Shown here: positions 50,899 to 61,400 of the stretch, in pieces
Layout of the letters: each line of letters opens with the position of its first letter
How positions within the stretch are numbered: position 1 is the stretch's first letter
DNA from: Pigmentiphaga litoralis
GTDB taxonomy: Bacteria; Pseudomonadota; Gammaproteobacteria; Burkholderiales; Burkholderiaceae_B
Reading direction: 5' to 3'
Assembly (NCBI RefSeq): GCF_013408655.1
Contig: NZ_JACCBP010000001.1
Coordinates: 186,001-250,000 of the forward strand
DNA: 64,000 nucleotides
Translations under genes and position numbers: made by a program
Notes under the pieces: generated by a model
What the model was told of the DNA's origin: nothing
Databases searched by the model: none
The model's input: only the letters and a program-made list of their open reading frames with translations

Positions 50899-51591
50899 AT
50901 GCTCGAGGTCGACAAGCTCAACCAATACTACGGCGGCAGCCACATCCTGCGCGATGTGACGATGTCGGCGCCGACGGGCGAGCTGACCGTGCTGCTGGGC
51001 CGCAACGGCGTCGGCAAGAGCACGCTGTTGAAATGCCTGATGGGCGTGGTGCGCGCCCGCAGTGGCCGCATCGCGTGGCAGGGCAAGGCCTTTGATGGCC
51101 TGCCCACACCGGCGCGCGTGGCCGGCGGCTTCGGCTACGTGCCGCAGGGCCGCGATATCTTTTCGCGGCTGACCGTGGAAGAAAACCTGCTGGTGGGCGC
51201 CGCCAGCAAGGCCGCGCCCAAGGGCGTGCCCGACCGGATCTATGAACTGTTTCCGGTGCTGCACACCATGAAGCACCGGCGCGGCGGCGACCTGTCGGGC
51301 GGCCAGCAGCAGCAATTGGCGATCGGCCGCGCCCTGATGAGCGAGCCGACCCTGCTGATCCTGGACGAGCCCACCGAAGGCATCCAGCCGTCCATCATCA
51401 AGGATATTGGCCGCACCCTGCGGCGCCTGGTCGAAGAGTCCGGCATGACCGTGCTGCTGGTCGAACAGTTCTACGACTTTGCCGAAGAAATCGCCGATGG
51501 CTACTGGGTGATGAGCCGCGGGGAAATCGTGGCAAATGGGAGGGGAACCGAGATGCAGCAGAACAAGGTGCGGGAACTGATCACGGTGTAG
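50899..51591 (+). CDS. urtE: Urea ABC transporter ATP-binding protein UrtE
   Basis: The second ATPase subunit, 230 residues and LivF-like. It starts LEVDKLNQYYGGSHILRDV, with Walker A GRNGVGKSTLLK, signature LSGGQQQQLAIG and Walker B LLILDEPTEGIQPS. It is the last gene of the unit and begins four bases after the urtD stop. The operon end is followed by a hairpin that acts mainly for the opposite strand. Confidence 0.95.
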   Translation: MLEVDKLNQYYGGSHILRDVTMSAPTGELTVLLGRNGVGKSTLLKCLMGVVRARSGRIAWQGKAFDGLPTPARVAGGFGYVPQGRDIFSRLTVEENLLVGAASKAAPKGVPDRIYELFPVLHTMKHRRGGDLSGGQQQQLAIGRALMSEPTLLILDEPTEGIQPSIIKDIGRTLRRLVEESGMTVLLVEQFYDFAEEIADGYWVMSRGEIVANGRGTEMQQNKVRELITV

Positions 51592-51610
51592 GACACAGAG
51601 CTTGCCGACT

Positions 51611-51645
51611 CAATAAAAAAACACGGCAAGCCAGCTTGCCGTGTT
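51611..51645 (-). terminator. Rho-independent terminator after the sapC-family gene
   Basis: A perfect 11-base stem (51620-51630 with 51635-51645, loop CCAG) is followed on the minus strand by a run of T residues. It ends the giant-protein/sapC transcript. It lacks a T-run on the plus side but may still slow urtE read-through. Confidence 0.85.
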
Positions 51646-51688
51646 CGGATACCCCTGCCGCCGGGACGGACCCGGCCCACGCTGACGG

Positions 51689-52426
51689 TCAGACGGCCAG
51701 ATCCACCAGGTGGGTCCAGTTCAGCCGCGATTGCAGGTGGAAGTAGGTCAGGGGCAGCCAGCCCTTCTGCGCCCATTCCGCCAGCGTTTCGATCGGCAGG
51801 CGCGAGAACTTCTCTTCGTCCACCACAAAGAAGCCTTCCAGCGTCACGCGCTCGCCACTTTTGAGTTCGACCACCGCTGATCGTTCGATCAGCAGGTCCG
51901 CGGCGACCAGCGCGGCCGCATAGGCCTGGGTCTGCGCGAAGCCGCCCTGGATCTCGCCCAGGAATTGCAGCATCTCGGTCACCAGGGGCGTGGCGCCGGC
52001 GTCGTTGAACAGGGGCTCGCCCTTGTCTTGCGACTGGAAGTGCGGGGCGGCTTCGTCGATGCACAGCGCAAAGCGCTGCTGCGCCTCGTCTTCCTGCAGG
52101 ATGAAGGGATAGCGGCGCAGGTGGGCGGGCACGTAGCGGCCGGCCACCCAGGCGCCGTCGTCGCCGACCAGCAGGTTTTCACCGGAACGGATGCCCAGCA
52201 CGGCCATCGGCAGGCGGCCTTCGCCGGCGAACACGATGGGCAGGTCGCGCGCGGCCATGGCAAATTCGGTGGCCACGATCGGCACGGCGGTCTGGTTGCG
52301 CGCGAAGGCGAAGCCGACCGACCGGTCGAGCTTCAGGTCCTGATGGCGCGCGGGGTCGAGCGGGGCCGCCTGCTGGAACAGCTGCACGGCGGCGGCTTCG
52401 GCGGTTTCGACCTTGTCGGTTGTCAT
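51689..52426 (-). CDS. SapC-family protein
   Basis: A 245-residue protein of the SapC family. It has DRSVGFAFARNQTAVPIVATEFAMAARDLPIVF near the start, and RRYPFILQ and WLPLTYFHLQSRLNW in the family positions. SapC-type genes were first named from S-layer-linked loci and are thought to help surface-protein export or assembly, but no biochemical role is proven. No signal peptide is seen. It lies 21 bases downstream of the giant repeat-protein gene on the same strand, so the two are very likely co-transcribed. Confidence 0.85.
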   Translation of the reverse strand: MTTDKVETAEAAAVQLFQQAAPLDPARHQDLKLDRSVGFAFARNQTAVPIVATEFAMAARDLPIVFAGEGRLPMAVLGIRSGENLLVGDDGAWVAGRYVPAHLRRYPFILQEDEAQQRFALCIDEAAPHFQSQDKGEPLFNDAGATPLVTEMLQFLGEIQGGFAQTQAYAAALVAADLLIERSAVVELKSGERVTLEGFFVVDEEKFSRLPIETLAEWAQKGWLPLTYFHLQSRLNWTHLVDLAV

Positions 52427-52447
52427 GATGAAGAATCCTTGCGTAGA

Positions 52448-55400
52448 TCAGTTGGTGACCAGGACGTCGATCACCTGGCTCGTAGAGTTGAAGCGTACCG
52501 CAGCCTTGAGGGGCAGGGCGCCGGCCGGTGCGTCGACCGCCTGGAACGTCAGCGTCTTGGCATCGAACTGCAGCCAGGCCGGCAACGGCTGGCCGTTGTC
52601 GAGCACGGCATCGACGGCAACCGCGTTGGCCGGCAGCACTGCCTTGACGGCTTCGGCAGGCACCTTGAACGACCAGCTCGTGCTGTTGCCGGTCTGGACC
52701 GCGAAGTCCATCGTGGACGTTTCGCCACGCGGCACCAGCGTCAGTGTACCGGTCACGGCACGGCCGTCCGCGGTCGCGCCAACGACATTCGCGGCCGAGC
52801 CCATCGTGGCCGTTGCCGGCACGGTGGCCGCGGCGATCACGATGCCGTTGCTGCTGCCGCCCGAGGTCATGGCAAGGTCGCTCACGACCGGCAGCGTTTC
52901 GGTCGCCGCGGGCGGCGGGGTCAGCACGGCCTGGGTCTGCGTCGCCACCACAGGCGCGGGCACGGCCGGCGGCAGTACCGGCGGCAGGGCCGATGCGGCA
53001 ATGATGTCCCCGGTGATCGTGAAGCTGTTGGACGCCAGCAGGTAGTTGCCGGCATCGGCGCCACCGAGCGAGAAGCCCGACACGTTCATCGTTTTGCCGG
53101 TGCCCACTTCGGCATCCAGGAAGGCGGCGATCGGGTTCACGATCGTCACGTTGTCACCGGCCACGCGGTTGTCGTTGAACTGCACGATGCCCACGGTGGA
53201 CCCGTCATAGACCTTCGGCAGGCCCGTGCCCGTGACGACCAGCGTGGCCCTGGCGATATCCGCCGTGGTCGACGCCGTGCCGTTGACGGTGTAGTTGGCG
53301 GCGTCCGCACCCGTGGCGCTGATGCCGGACACCAGCACCTGCTTGTCCTGGCCGGCGTTCTTGTCCGCCACCGACGCGTTGGCGTAAGACAGCGTCAGGC
53401 TGTCATTGCCCAGGCGGTTGTCAGCCAATGCCACCGCGACCGCGGTGGACGCGTCGTAGGTCTTGTCGATGCCGGTGGCCGTTGCCGTCAACGCTGCCTT
53501 GGCAACGGTGGCGGTGGTGGTGGCCGTGGTGTTGGCGACATAGTTCGCCGCGTCCGCTCCCGTGACGGAAATACCCGCCACGTTCACCAGCTTGTTGGCG
53601 CCGGCGTTCTTGTCGGCATAGGCCGCGTTGCCGTAGGTCAGCGACAGGCTGTCGTTGCCCAGGCGGTTGTCGGTCAGGGCGACGTTGGCGGCGGTGGTGG
53701 TGTCGTACACCTTGCCGATGCCGGTCGCGCCCACCGTCAGTTGCGCCTTGGCAATGTTGGCCGTGGTGGATGCCGAGGTGTTGGCGACGTAGTTGCCTGC
53801 GTCGACGCCACCCAAGGTAATGCCCGCCACATTGACCGCCTTGTTGCTGCCGGCGTTCTTGTCCGCGAATGTGGCGTTGGCATAGCCCAGCGTCAGTTGA
53901 TCGGCGCCCAGTCGGTTGTCGTTCAGGTTGACGTTGGCAACCGTGGTGGCGTCGTACACCTTGTCGATGCCAGCCGCGCCGACCGTCAACGCCGCCTTGG
54001 CGATGGTGGCGGTGGTGGCTGCCGTGGTGTTGGCGACGTAGTTGCCTGCGTCGATGCCCGTCACGGTAATGCCCGCCACAGACACCGTCTTGCCGTTGCC
54101 CGCGTTCTTGTCCGCGAAGGCGGCAGTGCCGTAGCCCACGCTCAACTGATCGGCGCCCAGGCGGTTGTCGTTCAAGTTGACGTTGGCAACGGCGGTGGTG
54201 TCATACACCTTGTCGATGCCGGCCGCGCCCACGGTCAATTGCGCCTTGGCGATATTGGCGGTGGTGGCAGCCGACGTGTTCGCGATGTAGTTGCCTGCGT
54301 CCGCGCCCGTCACCGTAATGCCTGCCACGTTGACAGCCTTGTTGCTGCCGGCATTCTTGTCGGCAAAGGCGGCGTTGCCGTAGCCCAGGGTCAACTGATC
54401 GGTGCCGTAGCGGTTGTCGTTCAGGGTCACGCCAGCCACGGTCGTGGTGTCGTACACCTTGTCGATACCGGCCGCGCCAACGGTCAACGCTGCCTTCGCA
54501 ATGGTGGCCGTGGTCGACGCGGTGGTGTTCGCGACGTAGTTGCCTGCGTCGGTGCCACCGATGGCAATGCCCGCCACGGTGATGGCCTTGCCGGCCCCGG
54601 CGTTCTTGTCCGCGAACGCCGCATTGCCGTACGACAGCGTAAGGCTGTCGCTGCCCAGGCGGTTGTCGTTCAGCGCCACGGCAGCGTTGGTGCTTGCGTC
54701 GTACACCTTGTCGATGCCGGCTGCGCCGACGGTCAGCGCAGCCTTGGCGATGGTGGCGGTTGTGGAAGCCGTGGTGTTCGCGATGTAGTTGCCTGCATCG
54801 GCGCCCGCCACGGTAATGCCTGCCACGTTGACGGCCTTGTTGCTGCCGGCGTTCTTGTCGGCAAAGGCAGCGTTGGCATACGACAGCGACAGGGCGTCGT
54901 TGCCCAGGCGATTGTCATTCAGGTTGACGTTGGCAACGGTGGTGGTGTCGTACACCTTGTCGATACCGGCTGCGCCAACGGTCAGTTGCGCCTTGGCGAT
55001 ATTGGCAGTCGTGGCCGCCGTGGTGTTGGCGATGTAGTTGCCTGCATCGGCGCCTGCCACGGTAATGCCTGCCACGGTGATGGCCTTGCCGGCTCCCGCG
55101 TTCTTGTCCGCGAACGCCGCGTTGCCGTACGACAGCGTCAGGCTGTCGCTGCCCAGGCGGTTGTCGTTCAGGTTGACGTTCGCAACCGTCGTGGCGTCGT
55201 ACACCTTGTCGATACCGGCCGCGCCAATGGTCAACGCTGCCTTCGCAATGTTGGCCGTGGTCGATGCCGTGGTGTTGGCCACATAGTTGCCTGCATCGGC
55301 GCCCGTGACCGTAATCCCGCCCACCGACACGCTCTTGCCCGCACCCGCGTTCTTGTCCGCAAACGCCGCGTTGCCGTAGGCCAGCGACACGCTGTCATTG

Positions 55401-58400
55401 CCCAGGCGGTTGTCGTTCAGGGTGACGCTCGCACCGGTCGTCGCGTCGTACACCTTGTCGACGCCGGTCGCGCCAATGTTCAGCGCGGCCTTGCCGATGT
55501 TGGCCGTGGTGGCGGCCGTGGTGTTCGCGATGTAGTTGCCTGCATCCGCGCCCGTGACGGCAATGCCCGCGACGTTCACGGCCTTGCCGTTGCCGGCGTT
55601 CTTGTCGGCAAACGCGGCATTGCCATAGGCCAGCGTCAGCTGATCGTTGCCCAGGCGGTTGTCATTCAAGTTGACGTTGGCAACGGTCGTGGTGTCGTAC
55701 ACCTTGTCGATGCCAGCCGCGCCCACCGTCAATTGCGCCTTTGCGATGGTGGCCGTGGTGGCGGCCGTGGTATTCGCGGCGTAATTGCCGGCATCGGCAC
55801 CCGTCACCGTAATGCCTGCGACCGAGACCGTCTTGCCGTTGCCGGCATTCTTGTCGGCGAACGTGGCGTTGCCGTAGCCCAGCGTCAGCTGGTCGGCGCC
55901 CAGGCGGTTGTCACCCAGGGTCACGTTGGCCACGGTCGTGGCGTCGTACACCTTGTCGATGCCGGTGGCGCCAATGGTCAACTGCGCCTTGGCGATGCTG
56001 GCCGTGGTCGTGGTTCCAGTGTTGACGGCATAGTTGCCGGCGTCGGCGCCCACGACCGTGATCCCGGCCACCGACACCGTCTTGCCGTTGCCCGCGTTCT
56101 TGTCGCTGAAGGCGGCGTTGCCGTAGCCCACGGTCAACTGATCGGCACCCAGGCGGTTGTCGTTCAGCGTGACGGTGGCAGCGGTGGTGGTGTCATACAC
56201 CTTGTCGATGCCGGCCGCGCCGACCGTCAACTGCGCCTTGGCAATGTTGGCGGTGGTGGTGGTGCCGGTGTTGGCCACATAGTTGCCCGCGTCCGACCCG
56301 GTCACGGTCAAACCCGTTACCGAGACGGTCTTGCCGTTGCCGGCATTCTTGTCGGCAAACGCCGCGTCGCCGTAACCCAGGGTGAGCTGGTCGGTTCCCA
56401 GGCGGTTGTCGTTCAGGTTGACGGTGGCAACGGTGGTGGTGTCGTACACCTTGTCGATGCCCGTCGCGCCGATGGTCAACGAAGCCTTGGCGATGTTGGC
56501 AGTGGTGGCAGCGGTCGTGTTGGCGACATAGTTGCCGGCATCCGCACCGGTCACGCTGATACCCGCGACCGAGACCGTCTTGCCGTTGCCGGCGTTCTTG
56601 TCGGCAAACGCGGCGTTGCCATAGCCCAGCGTCAGCTGGTCGGTGCCCAGGCGGTTATCGCCCAGGTTCACGTTGGCAACGGTGGTGGCGTCGTACACCT
56701 TGTCGATGCCGGATGCGGCAATCGTCAGCTGCGCCTTGGCAATGTTGGCCGTCGTCGCAGTGCTCGTGTTGGCCACATAGTTGCCCGCATCGGCACCGGT
56801 CACGGTCAGACCCGCCACCGACACCGTCTTGCCGTCGCCGGCATTCTTGTCGGCAAACGCGGCCGCGCCATAGCCCACCGTCAGTTGATCGGCGCCCAGG
56901 CGGTTGTCATTCAAGTTGACGTTGGCAACCGTCGTGGTGTCGTACACCTTGTCGATGCCGGTCGCGCCGATGTTCAACGACGCTTTGGCGATCGTGGCGG
57001 TCGTGGTGGCAGTGGTATTGGCCACGTAGTTGCCGGCGTCGGTCCCGGTCACGGTCAGGCCCGCGACCGACACCGTCTTGCCAGTGCCGGCATTCTTGTC
57101 GGCAAAGGCCGCATTGCCGTAACCCAGAACGAGCTGATCGGCGCCCAGGCGGTTGTCGCTCAGGTTGACGGTCGCAACGGTGGTGGTGTCGTACACCTTG
57201 TCGATGCCCGCCGCGCCCACGGTCAGTTGTGCCTTGGCAATATCGGCAGTGGTCGACGTACTGGTGTTGGCCAGGTAGTTGCCTGCATCGGCGCCGGTCA
57301 CGGTCAGACCCGCCACCGACACCGTCTTGCCGTTGCCGGCGTTCTTGTCGGCGAACGACGCACTGCCGTAGGCCACGGTCAATTGATCGGCGCCCAGGCG
57401 GTTGTCGTTCAGGTTGACGGTGGCAGCAGTCGTGGTGTCGTACACCTTGCCGTTGCCGGTTGCGCCGATGGCCAACGCAGCCTTGGCGATGGTGGCCGTC
57501 GTTTGCGTGGCGGCGCTGGTGTCGATGACGTAGTTGCTCGCGTCGGCGCCGGCAATGGTCAGGCCCGACACCGTCACCGCCTTGTTCGCGCCGGCGTTCT
57601 TGTCCGCAAAGGACGCGCTGCCATAGGCGACCGTCAGGGCGTCGTTGGCCAGGCGGTTGTCGGTCAGGTTCACCGTGGCGGCCGTGGTCGTGTCGTAGAC
57701 CTTGTCGATGCCGGTTGCGCCAACAGTCAGTGCGGCCTTGTTGATGGTGGCGGTCGTGGCCGCGCCTGTGTTCACCACATAGTTGCCGGCGTCCGCGCCA
57801 GACAGGGTGATGCCCGATACGGTCACGGCCTTGCCCGCGCCCGCATTCTTGTCCGCAAAGGCGGCTGCGCCGTAGGCCAGGGTGAGCTGGTCGGTGCCGA
57901 TACGATTGTCGGCCAGGGACACGGTGGCGCCGGTGGTGGCGTCATAGACCTTGTCGATGCCGGTTGCGCTGGCGGTCAATGTGGCCTTGGCGATGTTGGC
58001 CTTGGCGTTGGTGACGCCCGACGTGTCGATCGTGTAGTTGTCGGCATCGGCGCCCACGATACGCAGACCCGTCACGGTGATCGCCTTGTTGGCGCCCGCG
58101 TTCTTGTCCGCAAATGCTGCGCCAGCGTAGCTGATCGACAGCGCGTCCGTGTTGGACACGCGGTTGTCGACCAGGCTGACCGTGGCCGCCGTGGTGGCGT
58201 CGTACACCTTATCCGTGCCCAGAAGCGAGACGGCGAGCAGCGCCTTGCTGATCGCGCCCGAACCGATGGCCGTCGTGCCCACGGTGTAGTTGCCGGCATC
58301 CGCGCCCGACAGGGTGACACCCGTCACGTTGATCAGCTTGCCGGTCCCGACATTCTTGTCCAGGAAGTTGGCCGAGGCATAGCCCAGCGTCAGCTGGTCC

Positions 58401-61400
58401 GTGCCCAGGCGGTTGTCGGCCAGGGTGGCGTTGGCCACCGTCGTGCCGTCATACACCTTGTCGGCGCCGGTTGCCGTGGCGGTCAGCTGTGCCTTCGAGA
58501 TCGACGCGGTGGTCGATGCCGTGGTGTTCGCCAGCACATAGTTGCCCATGTCAGTACCGCCGGCGGTAATGCCGGAAATGCTGATGGCCTTGCCCGCGCC
58601 CGCGTTCTTGTCGGCGAACACGGCATTGCCCGACAGGGTCAGCTGGTCGCCCGCAAAGCGGCTGTCGGTGTAGTTGACGCTGGCAACGGTCGTGGCGTCG
58701 TACACCTTGTCGACACCGGTTGCGCCGACCGTCAGGCTGGCCTTCGCCACGGACGTCGTCGTCGTAGTGGTGGTGTTCGCGGTGTAGTTGGCGGCGTCCG
58801 TGCCCGTGACCGTAATGCCTGTCACGTTGACCGCCTTGGCGGCACCCGCGTTCTTGTCAGCCAGCGCCGCCTGGCCATACGCCAGGGTCAGCACATCGTT
58901 GCCCAGGCGATTGTCGTTCAGCGTGACGGCGGCGTTGGTGGTCGCGTCATACGTCTTGGCCACGCCGGCCGCGCCAACGGTCAGCGCCGCCTTGGTCACG
59001 TTGGCCGTGGTCAGTGCGCCCGTGGTGGACGTGGTGTAGTTGCCTGCGTCAATACCGCCTACTGCAATGTTGGTGACAGTCACGGCCTTGCCGTTACCGG
59101 CGTTCTTGTCCGCAAACGTGGCCGTGCCGGTAATCGTCAGCTGGTCATTGGCAAAGCGGCCATCGGTGTAGGCGACCGTGGCGTTACGCGTCGTGTCGTA
59201 CACCTTGTCGACGCCGTCGACCGTAATGCTCAGGTTGGCCTTGGCAATGTTGGCCTGCGCCGATGCGGTCGTGTTGGCCGTGTAGTTGCCAGCATCGGCG
59301 CCCGTGACGGAAATGTCGGACACCGTAATCGTCTTGCCGTTGCCCGCGTTCTTGTCTGAGAACGCCGCGCCGCCATGGGTCAGCGTCAGCACGTCGCTGC
59401 CAAGGCGGTTGTCGTTCAGCGTGACCGTGGCGCCCGTGGTGGAGTCATAGGTCTTGTTCGTGCCGGTGGCGCCCACCGTCAGCACGGCCTTGTTGATGGT
59501 CGCCGTCGTGGCGGTCGTGGTGTTGAACGTGTAGTTGTTTGCGTCCGTTCCGGCCAGGGTGATGCCCGTGACAGCCACGGCTTTGTTCGCCTCGGCGTTC
59601 TTGTCGGCAAACGTCGCCTGGCCATACCCCAGCGTCAGCACGTCGGTGCCCAGGCGGTTGTCGGTCAGCGCCACGGTGGCGCCGCGTGTGGCGTCGTAGG
59701 TCTTGTCATTGCCGGTCGCGCCAATGGTCAGCGCGGCCTTGGTGATCGTGCCCGTGCCAGAGGTAGTGCCGACGCGGTAGTTGCCCGCTGCGGCGCCACT
59801 GAGCTGAACACCCGACAGCGTCAGCGCCTTGCCCGCGCCGGCATCCTTGGTCGCAAAGACCGTGGTGCCGCTGGCGGCAACCTCGTCGCTGTTGACGGTG
59901 TTGCCCAACGTGAACGTCGCGCCGGTCAGACCCGTGGTGGCGTCATAAACCTTGCTGCCAGTGGCATTGACGGTCAGCACGCGCTGGTCGACCGTCAAGG
60001 TGCCATCGGTGACGGCGCCCAGCGTGTAGCCGTTGGCCGTCACCAGCGATGCGCCATCCAGCTTGATGGCATAAGGCGATGCGGTTACCACGGCGGTTGC
60101 GGCCGAACCGTCCGACGTCACGACGGGCGAACCGGCCAGCACGGTGGCCAGCGAGTCGCCCACATAGGCGTTGGTGACGCCGGTTTCCAGCCCGCCAATG
60201 GTGAAGGCGGACGAGACGTCCAGCGCGTCGCCATAGGTCTTGGTCAGCGTCTTGCCGCTGAAGGTCAGCACCGGGGTGGCGTTGAACAGGTAGCGGTTGC
60301 CGGTGGCCGTGACCGATGCGGGCGCAAGGCCTGCCAGCGTCGCGTTCCAGACAGCGGTGTTCTGGCTGTTCAGGTTTCCGAAGGTATTGCCGGCCTTGTC
60401 GCCCACATAGATCAGCCAGCGATGGCCCGCGTCGGTTGTCACGGCGCTTGCGCCCGCGTTGTTGATGAAGTGGCCGGTGGTGCCCGTGGCCAGCACGGCG
60501 TTGCCGTTGGCGGCCGCGACGCTGCCGCCCGCGGCGATCGTCAGGTCGCTGCCCGACGTGATGAGGGTGTCGCCCGCGGTGCTGCGCACCGCGCCCGTCA
60601 CGGTCACGGCGCCGTCACTGACGATGTCCACGCCGTTGACGGCGGTCGCGCCCTTGATGACCGCGGCATTGCTGCTGGCCACCTTGATGGTGTCACCCGA
60701 CAGGGTCAGGCTGCCGAAGGTATTGCCGGTGTTGCTCAGGTTGATGCCCAACGTGCCGGCGGTCGAAGGCATTGCCGTAAAGCTGGCGTCGCCCGTGATC
60801 TGCAGCGTGGTGTTGGCGGCCTGCACGATACCGGTCTGCACGTCGGCGCCGCCGCTGACGATGGCCGGCGCCGCAGTGGTGACCGAGATCTTGCCGCCGA
60901 TCGCGTTCTGCGCGCCGGCCAGGGCAACGGCGTTGCCGGCGATGGTCGGTCCGCCGAATACGTCGCTGCTGGCGTCGCTGATGACAGTCAGATTGCCTGT
61001 CTCGACGCGGTCACCCAAGGTGACGACGCCGTTTTGTTTGACGACGGTCGTACCGGTGGCGCCCGAAATGGCAAGCGTGCCAAACAGGTTGCCGGTATTG
61101 CCCAGGTTGATCGACGCGCCTGAAGGCGAGAACGTGCCTGCGACCTTGACCGAGGTGCCTGCGGCCTGACTCACGGTCTGGCCAGCGGCATTCAAGGCAT
61201 AGTCGGCACCGACCAGCGTGTCGCCGAGCACGGTACTTGCGGCGCCCCGGTTGTCGATGGCCACGTTGCCAGCGGTGTGCGTCGTGGTAAGCGACAGGTC
61301 GCCCCCCACGGTCAGCTTTGCGCCGTTGGCCTGGGTGATCAGGTCAGCGGCATTCAGCGCGGCATTGCCGGCCACGCCTGTCGTGGCGCCCAGCGAGATT

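Noticed and set aside
51965..59359. A plus-strand open frame of over 2400 codons opposite the giant repeat gene
   Set aside because: It is a shadow of the repeat array. The codon pattern and family motifs are on the minus strand; the plus reading is only Arg/Gly/His/Val-rich repeats with no known domain.
53005..59990. CRISPR array or satellite DNA
   Set aside because: The repeat is one continuous reading frame with 83-residue protein units and no spacers.
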